Shown here in pieces: positions 17,930-26,601 of a DNA stretch of 64,000 nt (position 1 is the first letter of the stretch; each line of letters begins with the position of its first letter). Location of the stretch: the NCBI GenBank assembly GCA_963755435.1, contig CAVWJX010000009.1:124001-188000 (forward strand). The letters are read 5' to 3'. A program made the position numbers and the translations under genes. The notes under the pieces were generated by a model. The model saw only the letters and a list, made by a program, of their open reading frames with translations. It was not told the DNA's origin and did no database searches. Origin of the DNA: AP-15 sp963755435. GTDB taxonomy: Bacteria; Pseudomonadota; Alphaproteobacteria; ATCC43930; CGMCC-115725.

Positions 17930-18064
17930 TCACGCCGCGGCGGTTTTGCGCAGGGCGTGGAGGCCGCGGTCGAGGTCTTCGATCAGATCTTGCGGGTCTT
18001 CGAGGCCGATATGGAGGCGCAGGCTCGGGCCTTCGGGCTCCCAGCGGGTGGCGCTGCGGATGCG
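17930..18064 (-). pseudogene. metC: Cystathionine beta-lyase C-terminal fragment
   Basis: About 44 codons read RIRSATRWEPEGPSLRLHIG, then LEDPQDLIEDLDRGLHAL and RKTAAA with a stop. This is the end of the Cys/Met-metabolism PLP enzyme family, where the pattern 'RLHIGLEDP.DLI.DL..GL' is diagnostic. The catalytic domain with the PLP Lys is gone. It is a remnant, probably cut off during island formation. Confidence 0.72.
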
Positions 18065-18148
18065 CTGTCAACGCCGGTTGACTATGCGCGAAACTGGGTG
18101 ATGGCGGTTTGAGAAAGGGCGGGCGGAATGGGTGGGCCTGACAAACCA

Positions 18149-18184
18149 GGGGATGATCAGTGGGCCAAGGGGATGATCAGTGGG
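18149..18184. repeat. 20-base tandem duplication
   Basis: The unit GGGGATGATCAGTGGG occurs twice 20 bases apart (18149-18164 and 18169-18184). The second copy overlaps the last codons of the next gene. Confidence 0.6.
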
Positions 18185-18524
18185 TCGTGCTGTTTGACGG
18201 CGGAGACGAGCTACCAGTTCGCACGATGACCGCCCGCAGGTGATCCGGGCTCACTCCCATCACAATTTTCGACCCGTCCGGGGCCTGGGCGTGAATGATG
18301 TAAGCTTCGGGCACGACGAGCACGTCCTTGAAACCGCTCTGCACGAGCGATTGCTTCAGCTTCTGCTGCGTGTCGAGCGTCACGGCTGTATCCGGCGCCA
18401 CGTCCGAGGAAGTCGAGGCCGAGGTATCACCGGGCTGGCCGCCCGTCATGTTCGAGGTCTGGGCTAATGCTGGCGCGGCAAGCAGAACGAATGACGCAAT
18501 CAACGGGAAAGCGGGTATGCGCAT
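18177..18524 (-). CDS. Small secreted protein of unknown function
   Basis: A 115-residue protein. The ATG at 18524 follows GAGGAGCG. It has a clear signal peptide, MRIPAFPLIASFVLLAAPAL cut after ALA, a Ser/Thr/Asp-rich linker (residues 24-50), and a compact domain LDTQQKLKQSLVQSGFKDV... with IIHAQAPDGSKIVMGVSPDH near the end. Short periplasmic proteins of this pattern (a Gln/Lys helix, then a V..S..I.A...G..V...SP strand) are common in Rhodospirillales and Rhizobiales and are usually unannotated. It is one of the few intact genes inside the mobile island. Its last bases overlap a small tandem duplication. Confidence 0.7.
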   Translation of the reverse strand: MRIPAFPLIASFVLLAAPALAQTSNMTGGQPGDTSASTSSDVAPDTAVTLDTQQKLKQSLVQSGFKDVLVVPEAYIIHAQAPDGSKIVMGVSPDHLRAVIVRTGSSSPPSNSTTH

Positions 18525-18698
18525 GTTACGCTCCTCTAGCCTGGATATCTCACTGTGTGGGCTTTGACGTAGGATTTTGTGCGTGATCATCCGGGTTGGG
18601 TGTGGTGAGCGGTGATTTTGCGGCGGTTTGAGACACGATTGAGCGTGTCGCGGCCTGCGCGACGGCGTCGGATTATGTGAGCCGGCCTTTCTGGTTCG

Positions 18699-19892
18699 TC
18701 AGCGGGCGGCGGCAGTGAGCCGCAGCTGGGCCAATCGGAACTCGTTCTGGGGCAGCCCGACGCCACGGCGAGGTGGATACGCCGAACGCTGATCCGCGCC
18801 AGGGCGCCGATCTTGAGGAGCGCCAGACGGATGGTACCGCAGGTCGCGGCGGCGAACTGGGTATGGGCGAGGCCGATCCGCCGCAACGCGCAGATGAGGA
18901 CATAGGCGATCGCGGCGAACCACAGGCGCAACTGGTTGGCGCGCGTGGTGTGACTGGAGGTTCTATCGGCGAACAGGTCGAGCTGGCATTCCTTGATGCG
19001 ATTTTCCATCTCGCCACGTGCACAATAGACCGTCTCGTAGAGGTAGCGCGCCGCGACCGCTTTCGGCTTGAGGCTGATGACGATAAAGCGCGGGTTGGGT
19101 TCGCCCTTGGTGCACTCCGCCTTGCCGATGACCCGGCGCCGCCGGGTCCAACTGTCGAGCGTCGTCCACATGAAGTCGCGGAAGCGGCGCGCCGGCCGGC
19201 CGGTGGCTTGGCTTTCCGCGGCCGCCGCGGCCAGTTCGCCGGCGACCTCGGCTTCGAGCCGGGCATTGCGCGCCAGGCCGAACAGATAGTCGACCCGGTT
19301 GGCCTCGCACCATGCCATCAGCGCCTCGCGGGCGAAGCCGGAATCCGCCCGCGAACACCCGCACCCGCGGCCAGCGCGCCCGCAGCCGGGCGACGACCCG
19401 AGCCACTTCCTCGACCGACCCGGCCGAGGCGTCAATATTGGAGCGGCGCAGCCTGGCCGCCAGCAGGTGGCGGCCGCAGAAAATGTACAGCGGCAGATAG
19501 CAGTAGCAGTCGTAATAGCCGTGACAGAACCGTCCCTCCTGGTGCCCGTGCAGCGGATCGTCGGTCGCGTCGAGATCGAGGATGAGCTGCCGCGGCGCCG
19601 TCTTGTGCGCCGCCATGAAGAGGTCCACGAACAGCCGCTCGATCGCCGCCGGATCGTGGGCGATCTTGTGGTAGCGGGTCGGCTCCGGCCGGCTCAGTTC
19701 CAGCCGGTTCAGCGTCGATTTCCCGGCCAGCACCGCACAGTCGGAACGCCGCGCCAAGAGCTTCCCGGCGAGCACCGCCATCACCGGGTCGTGGCGCAGA
19801 TGGTCGTGATCGCTCACATCCTCGTAGCCGAGCGCAATCCCGAATACCCGCTGACCCACCAGCGTCGCCACCCGGTGTTCGCTTGTTAGCGC
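18699..19892 (-). pseudogene. IS1380 family transposase, truncated and frameshifted
   Basis: The product contains the IS1380 core: GIALGYEDVSDHDHLRHDP, LILDLDATDDPLHGHQEG (first catalytic Asp), YDCYCYLPLYIFCGRHLLAA and, after a frame change near 19345, ADSGFAREALMAWCEANRVD and YLFGLARNARLE. The end RLAQLRLTAAAR is again in a third frame. The first ~60 residues are missing because IS21 sequence starts at about 19893. The element is dead; its right end lies around 18600. Confidence 0.8.
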
Positions 19893-20197
19893 CGCTGTAA
19901 TTCTGACCCGGGTCGCCGACTGAAAGCTGACCCACTGGCTAGGCTGGTTCCCTCGAGGTGGAGGGGGTCGGATGGATGGTGGGAGTGGAGGCGGCTTTGG
20001 AGATCCGGGTATTGCATCGGCACGGCAAGAGTATTCGCGAGATCGCGCGGGAAACGGGGGTGGCACGCAACACGGTACGGCGCTACCTGCGCGATGAAGA
20101 GGCGGCGCGTTACAAGCCGCGTCCGCCGCGGTCGACCAAGCTCGATCCGTTCAAGGCCTACATCACCGAACGCTCGGGTTTGGCGGCGCCGGAAATC
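19893..20197 (+). mobile_element. IS21 family remnant, istA end
   Basis: The junction with IS1380 is near 19893 (TGTAATTCTGACCC), and the motif CTGACCC / GCTGACCC recurs at about 19901 and 19925, as in IS21 ends. It holds only the first ~74 codons of istA. Homology ends at about 20197, 37 bases before the next gene. Orientation is opposite to the istB remnant at 16 kb. Confidence 0.62.
19976..20197 (+). pseudogene. istA: IS21 transposase IstA, N-terminal fragment
   Basis: The start of IstA: VEAALEIRVLHRHGKSIREI, then ARETGVARNTVRRYLRDEEA (the helix-turn-helix) and RSTKLDPFKAYITERSG. The catalytic DDE domain is absent. It probably starts at the ATG at 19976. No function is expected. Confidence 0.75.
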
Positions 20198-20234
20198 GGC
20201 TTACTCTTGGTCTCTCTTCGGAGGAGATCAAAGA

Positions 20235-21995
20235 ATGGCGCGGCTGCTTTCGGTCAATGTGGGCCTGCCACGCGACATCGAGTGGCAAGGGAAAACCGTC
20301 CACACCGCCGTCTGGAAATTGCCGGTTCAGGGCCGACGGATGGCGCGACGGCTCAACCTCGATGGCGATGGCCAGGGAGATTTGGCGGGGCATGGCGGCG
20401 AACACCGGGCCGTCTTTGTCTACCAGATCGAATCGTATCGTTATTGGCAAAACCAGCTTGGTCGAAACGACTTTGCCTGCGGCCAGTTCGGCGAGAATTT
20501 TACCATCGAGGGCCTGGCGGATACGGAAGTGTGCATTGGCGACCAGTACCGGATCGGCGATGCCCTCTTTGAAGTGACGCAGCCGCGCGTCACCTGCTAT
20601 CGGGTCGGCATTCGCATGAACGAGCCGCAGATGGCGGCGCTGCTCGTCGCACACGGCAGGCCCGGCTTCTATTTCCGCGTCCTGGAGGAAGGCGAAGTCG
20701 GCGCCGGCGACGAAATCGTCAAGGCCAAGGCGGGTCCCGAACGGGTCAGCGTCGCCGAGATCAATGCGCTGTTATATCTGCCAGGCCACCCGGCGAGCGG
20801 GCTCGAACGAGCGTTGCGCATCCCGGCATTGAGCGCCGGTTGGCGAACCTCGCTGGAGGCGCTGCTCGACCGGCAACGCAAAGGCGGCGGAACGGGTAAT
20901 CCCGGGCTTGGCCCGGCGCTAGTGCCGCCCCCCGCGTGGCAGGGCTTCCGCTCATTGCGGGTGGCGGGCAAGCTGCACGAAAGCAACACCGTCACCTCGC
21001 TCGTGCTGGAGCCGGCCGACGGTGCGCCGCTGACGGCCGCCCCGGCGGGGCAGTTTATCGTCTTGCGGCTCAGGCCACGGCCGGGCGAGAGCGTTCTCCT
21101 CCGCAGCTATTCGCTGTCGGGCGCGCCGAGCGCGGATCGCTATCGCATCAGCGTCAAGCGCGAGCCGCATGGCGCCGCCGGGGCCTATATCGATATGTGG
21201 GTCCAGGCGGGCGATATGCTCGAGGTGAGCGCTCCGCGGGGCAGCTTTACGTTGCGGCCGGGCGAGCAACCCGTGGTCCTGGTCAGCGCCGGTATCGGCG
21301 CCACCCCAGTCCTCGCGATGCTGCACGCACTGGCCGCCGAGCAGGCTCGCAGAGAGATTTGGTGGATTCACGGTGCCCGCAACAGCAGCGAGCATCCATT
21401 TGCGGCCGAGGTGCGCGAGCTGCTGAAGGCCTTGCCCGCAAGCCGCAGCCACATTCGTTACAGTGCACCACAGTCGACCGATCGGCCGAGTGTCGATTTC
21501 GACAAGGTGGGGCGCGTCGGCGTGCGAGTGTTCGAGGAAAACGGCGTTCCGCCCGATGCGGACTTCTACATCTGCGGTCCAGCTGCGTTTATGAGCGGTC
21601 TGGTCGACGGCCTTGCCGGCCGGGGGGTCGCCCGCGACCGCCTGCACACCGAGAATTTCGGGTCGGGCCAGTCGAAGACGCCGGGCATCGCCGCGGTCCC
21701 GCGGCGGCCGCCGCACCCGCCGGCGCAAGCCGCGGCGATCGGGCCGCTGGTGTCCTTTACGCGCAGCAATCTCGCCGTCCATTGGGGTTCCGCCTTCAAC
21801 AGCCTGCTCGAACTCGCCGAGGCGTGCGACGTGCCGGTGCGCTGGTCGTGCCGCACCGGAGTTTGTCACAATTGCGAAACCGGGCTGATTTCCGGCTCCG
21901 TCATCTACCGGCCGGACCCGGTCGAGCCGCCGGCCGAGGGCAATCTGTTGATCTGCTGCAGCCAGCCCCAAGGCGACATTGATCTTGATCTCTGA
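20235..21995 (+). CDS. MOSC domain fused to a ferredoxin-NADP reductase-type flavoprotein with 2Fe-2S
   Basis: A 586-residue three-module protein. Residues ~1-215 are a YiiM-like MOSC domain with GHGGEHRAVFVYQIESYRYW, FGENFTIEG and the Cys of QPRVTCYRVGIRM. Residues ~245-345 bind flavin (LLRSYSLSGAP); ~345-470 bind NAD(P)H (VLVSAGIGATPVLAMLHAL; FYICGPAAFM). The C-terminal ~90 residues are a plant-type ferredoxin with Cys 539, 544, 547 and 574/575 (SCRTGVCHNCETGL...CC). The start has a strong GGAGGAGAT site. MOSC proteins of this class detoxify N-hydroxylated compounds or handle Mo cofactor sulfur; the fusion supplies its own electrons from NAD(P)H. The exact substrate is not shown. Confidence 0.9.
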   Translation: MARLLSVNVGLPRDIEWQGKTVHTAVWKLPVQGRRMARRLNLDGDGQGDLAGHGGEHRAVFVYQIESYRYWQNQLGRNDFACGQFGENFTIEGLADTEVCIGDQYRIGDALFEVTQPRVTCYRVGIRMNEPQMAALLVAHGRPGFYFRVLEEGEVGAGDEIVKAKAGPERVSVAEINALLYLPGHPASGLERALRIPALSAGWRTSLEALLDRQRKGGGTGNPGLGPALVPPPAWQGFRSLRVAGKLHESNTVTSLVLEPADGAPLTAAPAGQFIVLRLRPRPGESVLLRSYSLSGAPSADRYRISVKREPHGAAGAYIDMWVQAGDMLEVSAPRGSFTLRPGEQPVVLVSAGIGATPVLAMLHALAAEQARREIWWIHGARNSSEHPFAAEVRELLKALPASRSHIRYSAPQSTDRPSVDFDKVGRVGVRVFEENGVPPDADFYICGPAAFMSGLVDGLAGRGVARDRLHTENFGSGQSKTPGIAAVPRRPPHPPAQAAAIGPLVSFTRSNLAVHWGSAFNSLLELAEACDVPVRWSCRTGVCHNCETGLISGSVIYRPDPVEPPAEGNLLICCSQPQGDIDLDL

Positions 21996-22180
21996 CGTGG
22001 TTGAAGCGGCCTCGCGTGCCGGCCGGTACATAAAACCATGTGCGCACCTGGTATTATGATGACGCCGGTACTGTTGGAGGCGCCTGTCCATGCGCGATGG
22101 CGAGGGGTGCATCGGGGGTCGCTATCGCATCGGGAATGCCGTCTTTGAAGTTGACGCAACCTCAGGGAGGGAAGATCGAG

Positions 22181-22561
22181 ATGGAAGATCATGACATCAG
22201 AGCGGCCCTGGATCGCCATTGGGCCGCTTCCGACGCCAACGACTTTGAGACGGAGCACCAGATTTACCAAGAGGATGCGGTGCTCGAGTACCCGCAATCG
22301 GGCGAGCGCATCCGCGGCCGGCGCAACATTCAGGCGTCTCGCTTTGCGCAGCCGAACAGAAAGCGTTTCACCGTGCGCCGAATACTCGGCGCTGCCGATT
22401 TCTGGGTTACTGAATTAGTCATCGCCTACGATGCACAGCCGTCTTACACGGTGAGCATCATGGAGTTTAGAGACGGGAAGGTAGCCCGCGAGACCCAATA
22501 CTTCGGCGATCCGTTTGAGCCGGGGCCTTCGCGCGCTCAATGGGTCGAGCAGATACGCTGA
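22181..22561 (+). CDS. SnoaL-like/NTF2-fold protein
   Basis: A 126-residue protein with the NTF2-like pattern: DIRAALDRHWAASDANDFET, DAVLEYPQSGERIRGRRNI and SIMEFRDGKVARETQYFGDP. Such proteins are small cone-shaped enzymes or binding proteins of varied function. The ATG at 22181 follows GGGAGGGAAG. Its end overlaps the start of the glycosylase gene by 22 bases, suggesting co-translation. The function here is unknown. Confidence 0.83.
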   Translation: MEDHDIRAALDRHWAASDANDFETEHQIYQEDAVLEYPQSGERIRGRRNIQASRFAQPNRKRFTVRRILGAADFWVTELVIAYDAQPSYTVSIMEFRDGKVARETQYFGDPFEPGPSRAQWVEQIR

Positions 22562-23175
22562 AGCCTGGCCGGCACAAGGGTGGCCATCCACCGCTCTCTC
22601 GTGCGGAGCTGCCGGTCGACACGGTCGCGCTCGCTCGTTATCTGATCGGCAAGATGCTGGTGCGGGAGATGGCCGCAGGTGTGGCCAGCGGCCGCATCGT
22701 CGAGACCGAGGCGTATGTCGTCGGCGACGCCGCCGGGCACGCCTACCGCGGGATGACGCCGCGCAATCGGTCGCTCTTTCTCGAACGCGGGCACGCCTAT
22801 GTGTACCTGGTCTATGGCAGCGCCTACATGCTGAACGTCTCGAGCGAGATGGCGGGGATCGGGGCCGGGGTCCTGATCCGGGCGCTTGAGCCCCGCGACG
22901 GTATCCCGATCATGCTGCGAAATCGTCAAATCGAGCGGCTGCGCGACCTGGCGCGAGGACCGGGAAAGCTCACCAGGGCATTGCTTGTTGATCGCCGGTT
23001 CGATGGGCTCGATCTTTGCCGAGAAGGCCCTCTATGGCTCGGACGCTGTGATCGCGAACCCGGCGACATCGGCCAGAGCATCAGGATCGGCATTGCGCGG
23101 GATGCGAACCGGCTCCTGCGATTTTATCTTCGCGGCAGTCCGTTTGTCAGTGGCCCACGATTGCTTACGGAATAA
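22540..23175 (+). CDS. mpg: 3-methyladenine DNA glycosylase, AAG/MPG type
   Basis: A 211-residue base-excision repair enzyme that removes alkylated purines. Diagnostic parts: ARYLIGKMLVRE, the catalytic Glu in GRIVETEAYVVGDAAGHAYR, TPRNRSLFLERGHAYVYLVYG with YMLNVSSE, and GPGKLTRALLVDRRFDGLDL. Length is normal for the bacterial family. It overlaps the NTF2-like gene upstream and converges with the emrB-like gene 17 bases downstream. Confidence 0.92.
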   Translation: MGRADTLKPGRHKGGHPPLSRAELPVDTVALARYLIGKMLVREMAAGVASGRIVETEAYVVGDAAGHAYRGMTPRNRSLFLERGHAYVYLVYGSAYMLNVSSEMAGIGAGVLIRALEPRDGIPIMLRNRQIERLRDLARGPGKLTRALLVDRRFDGLDLCREGPLWLGRCDREPGDIGQSIRIGIARDANRLLRFYLRGSPFVSGPRLLTE

Positions 23176-23192
23176 GCGGCCGGCAAGGCGGC

Positions 23193-24800
23193 TCATTCGA
23201 CAGCCTGGTGAGCGCTCTTCTCAGCCACCGAACGTTTCATAAATAGCACCGCGAACGCGACCGCGAACGTGAGCACGGCAGCCATCCAGAAGCAATCGAA
23301 ATAGGCGAGCGAGGATGCCTGCTGCTGACGCAGGTTTTCGAGTTGCTGCCAGGCCAGTTGCTGCGCCGCCACCGGATCGCCGGTCTGCTGAAGAAAGAAC
23401 GCGTGGGCTTTTGTGAGGAAGGAGGTGGCAGCGGCGTTGAAGGGATCGAGATATTCGCCGAGCCGCAAGGTGTGGAATTGATCGCGCCGCTGTTGGAAGG
23501 TTTGAGCCAACGACACCCCGACGCTGCCTCCCTCGTTGCGCAGCAGGCTCAACAAGCCGACCGCCGCCCCGCGCAATTCCAGCGGCGTGTAGAGATAAGC
23601 CGCGACATTTGCTGGCGCAAAACACATCGACAGCCCCAAGACCAAGAGCACTCGCGGCCAGACCGCCTGACCTGGGCTGATGTCCAGGTTCAGTTGGGAC
23701 ATCCAATAATTCCCGACGGTCATGATCAGCAGCCCCGCGCCGATCAGCCACCGAGCATCCATTCTCAGGCCGAGCAGGCGTCCGACAATCGGCATCGCGA
23801 TCACCGCGAAGATGCCGCTTGGCGACATCACCAGTCCGGTTCTCAGTGCATCGTAACCAAACAGGGATTGCAGCAGGCCAAGCAGCGACTTGGTGGCCGC
23901 AAAGAGGGCCAGGTAAGCGCAAAAAATGATGATGCAACAGGCCGCGAAGTTGCGTTCGCCGAGCGGCCGGAAATTGACCACCGGGTTGCGGTGCCGCATC
24001 TCCCACAAGACCAGCCCCACCAAACCCGCGATGCAGCAAATGGCGAGCGCCTGGATGCGCCAGAACGGATCGCCCAGCCAGTCCCACTCCTGGCCCTTGC
24101 TGAGCATCACCTCCCAGCAAACCATCACGATGACCAGCAGCGACAAACCGATTGCGTCAAAATGGAACGGCTGCTTGCGCAACTCCGCACGCTGGGCGAC
24201 AAGATAGCCCGGGTCGCGAAGCAGGGCATAGCATCCGGCGAATGTCAGCAGACCGACCGGCACGTTGATCCAAAAGATCCAGCGCCATGAGTAGGAATCC
24301 GTTATCCAGCCGCCCAGGGTTGGGCCGACGATCGGCGCAATCAAGGCAGCGAAGCCAAACAATGTCATCGCGACGCCCTGCTTTTCCCGGGGAAAGGCAT
24401 CGAGCAACACCGCCTGACTGCTGGGCTGCAGACCGCCGCCCGCCAAGCCCTGGATCACGCGAAACAGGATGAGCTGACCAAGGCTCCGGGCGAACCCACA
24501 CAGCAGCGAGCTCACCGTGAATATCGCGATCGACGCCAGAAAGTAGTTGCGGCGACCGAGATGCGCGCTGAGCCAACCCGTAATCGGCAGGATGACGGCA
24601 TTGGCGGCAAGGTAGCTGGTGATAACCCATTCGCCGTCATCGGAGGTCGCCGACAGTCCGCCCGCGATATAGCGCAACGCGACCAGCGCGATTGTGGTGT
24701 CGAGCACCTCCATGAAGGTCGGCACCACGACGATGGCGGCGACGAGCCAGGGGTTGCCTGGCGCGGAGGACCTCGAAGACGAAAGTGCTGCGACCGTCAT
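23193..24800 (-). CDS. emrB: EmrB-type DHA2 MFS multidrug exporter
   Basis: A 535-residue, 14-helix inner-membrane transporter. Signatures: VVPTFMEVLDTTIALVALRY, WVITSYLAANAVILPITGWL, the motif-A loop SAHLGRRNYF and VGPTLGGWITDSYSWRWIFW. With the membrane-fusion protein upstream, its ATG overlapping that gene's stop (ATGA), it should form an EmrAB pump that exports hydrophobic or weakly acidic drugs across both membranes. No dedicated outer-membrane channel or regulator is next to it. Confidence 0.92.
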   Translation of the reverse strand: MTVAALSSSRSSAPGNPWLVAAIVVVPTFMEVLDTTIALVALRYIAGGLSATSDDGEWVITSYLAANAVILPITGWLSAHLGRRNYFLASIAIFTVSSLLCGFARSLGQLILFRVIQGLAGGGLQPSSQAVLLDAFPREKQGVAMTLFGFAALIAPIVGPTLGGWITDSYSWRWIFWINVPVGLLTFAGCYALLRDPGYLVAQRAELRKQPFHFDAIGLSLLVIVMVCWEVMLSKGQEWDWLGDPFWRIQALAICCIAGLVGLVLWEMRHRNPVVNFRPLGERNFAACCIIIFCAYLALFAATKSLLGLLQSLFGYDALRTGLVMSPSGIFAVIAMPIVGRLLGLRMDARWLIGAGLLIMTVGNYWMSQLNLDISPGQAVWPRVLLVLGLSMCFAPANVAAYLYTPLELRGAAVGLLSLLRNEGGSVGVSLAQTFQQRRDQFHTLRLGEYLDPFNAAATSFLTKAHAFFLQQTGDPVAAQQLAWQQLENLRQQQASSLAYFDCFWMAAVLTFAVAFAVLFMKRSVAEKSAHQAVE

Positions 24801-26335
24801 TTGTTGGCCCCGGGCGACCCGCCGGGCGAACCGGAGGCTTGGGTTTGGGGCATAACAGTTTGCAGAAACTTCCCGGCGTCGGGTCCGGTAGGCGTCTTGT
24901 TGATATAGACGTAGGGGACGACGGATGTGCCGGTAAAGAGCGTGTCTTTGTCGGGGTTATATCCTTCGAGATCGATCCGGACCGGCAGCCGCTGCACCAC
25001 CTTGACGAAATTGCCGGTCGCGTTCTCCGCCGGCAGCAAGGCCAGCGTCGATCCGGTCCCCATCGTAAAGCCGGAGACCCGGCCCTTGAACATGCGCTGG
25101 CCGCCGTACATGTCGACGTATAGATCGACCGGCTGGCCGATACGCAGGTCGCGTAATTCGGTCTCCTTGAAATTCGCGTCGACCCAGATCTCGCGGAGAG
25201 AGCGGATCGCCATCAAATTCTGCCCGACCTGGACGTAATTGCCCGGATTGACATTCCGGCGGGTGACGACGCCGTCGATCTTCGCGACGATGTCGCAATA
25301 GCCAAGATCCAGTTCAGACTCGGCAAGCTGGCGTTTGGCGAATTCGAGCTTGGCTTCGGCCTGCTTGACGGCCGGCGCCTCGGCCTCGATCCGGGCGAAT
25401 GTACGATCGATGTCGCCCTCATTTTCAAACTGCTTGAGCATCTGGTTTGGGGTCTGGTCAAACGAATGGGTCACGCCAAGCTGAGCTGCGGTCTGAATGA
25501 GATCCGCCTGCGCCGCGAGGACAGAAGAAAAACTCTGGTCGAGATCCGCCGGGACCTGGTCAAGACCTTTGCCGTCATCGGGTTGCGCCGGCAATCCCAA
25601 AGAGGCCCGAACCTGGTAAACCCCGGCCAGCGATTCGGTCACCTGGGCGCTGGCAGTCGATAAGGCTCTCTGCGCCCGATCGAATTCCTGACGGCTCTCG
25701 GCCGGGGTCCCCAGCAGCCGCTGCGCCCGATAGTAGTCGGCTTGCGCGAGCGTCAAGTCGGCCTTGCTCTTGTCGAGTGCGGCTACCCGTGCCCGCAAAA
25801 GCGCGATTTCGTTGTCGACATCCTGTACCGCGTTCTGCAATCCCCAGCGCCGGGCCCGGGCCTGGGCTTCGATATCCCGTACCGTGGCCTTAGCCGCACT
25901 CAAATTCGCGGCTGCGGTATCGACGGCCGCTTTGTTCACGGCAACCGCGTCCTCAAACGGCTTCTTGTCGAGTTGGGCCAGAAGCTCGCCTTTGTGCACA
26001 CGGTTGTTGTCGTCCACCAGAACCCGGGAGATCTGGCCGGCGACCCGGGGCGCGACGAAGGTCACATGGCCGTTGACGTAGGCGTCGTCCGTCGAAACGG
26101 TGTTGAGAGATAGGCGGATCCAGGGGATGCCGAAGATGACCAGAGCGGCCAGAACGAGAACGCCGAGCGCACCAATCAGCAGCAATCGCCGCCGCCGGGG
26201 CCGCTGATCCGGCGGTGGGCTCGCCGATTGTCGCATCTCGGGCGCGCCCGACACCCTTGCAGTTGCCGTGGGCGCGTCGGCCGGACTGGATTCGCCCCCG
26301 CTTGCTCCTTGCTTCGCGGTCATCTCATCGGGCAT
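24797..26335 (-). CDS. emrA: EmrA-type membrane-fusion (HlyD family) protein
   Basis: About 512 residues from the chosen ATG. A single membrane anchor (LLLIGALGVLVLAALVIFGI) is followed by the biotinyl-lipoyl-like segment VSTDDAYVNGHVTFVAPRVA and GQISRVLVDDNNRVHKGELL. A long coiled-coil hairpin follows, longer than in typical EmrA because of an insertion near residues 230-300, and the second half-domain CDIVAKIDGVVTRRNVNPGN ends it. The frame is open to 26449, but that leader is Arg-rich and not conserved, so the ATG at 26335 is preferred; its ribosome-binding site is weak. Coupled to emrB by a 4-base overlap. Confidence 0.88.
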   Translation of the reverse strand: MPDEMTAKQGASGGESSPADAPTATARVSGAPEMRQSASPPPDQRPRRRRLLLIGALGVLVLAALVIFGIPWIRLSLNTVSTDDAYVNGHVTFVAPRVAGQISRVLVDDNNRVHKGELLAQLDKKPFEDAVAVNKAAVDTAAANLSAAKATVRDIEAQARARRWGLQNAVQDVDNEIALLRARVAALDKSKADLTLAQADYYRAQRLLGTPAESRQEFDRAQRALSTASAQVTESLAGVYQVRASLGLPAQPDDGKGLDQVPADLDQSFSSVLAAQADLIQTAAQLGVTHSFDQTPNQMLKQFENEGDIDRTFARIEAEAPAVKQAEAKLEFAKRQLAESELDLGYCDIVAKIDGVVTRRNVNPGNYVQVGQNLMAIRSLREIWVDANFKETELRDLRIGQPVDLYVDMYGGQRMFKGRVSGFTMGTGSTLALLPAENATGNFVKVVQRLPVRIDLEGYNPDKDTLFTGTSVVPYVYINKTPTGPDAGKFLQTVMPQTQASGSPGGSPGANK

Positions 26336-26601
26336 GGCGTTCGCCCCGTGTTTGAGCAGCTGTCCCCCGGCGCGTCGGCGACGCGCTTTCTCGCCGCCGA
26401 AACGAGGCTTCGAATTGCTGGGAAGGGGAGGATTGCAACCCGATGCCACCGGGCGACCCGGCGACTGGTTTTGGCGGGTACGACGCTGCCCGGATCATTA
26501 AAATTCCTCGCCTTTCCCGCCCAACGAGGTAAGCAGCCCGCGATGCAGCGGTGAACGCCAGCGCGCCGGAAACCTGCAAGAGGGCGTCACGAAGACGGTT
26601 T

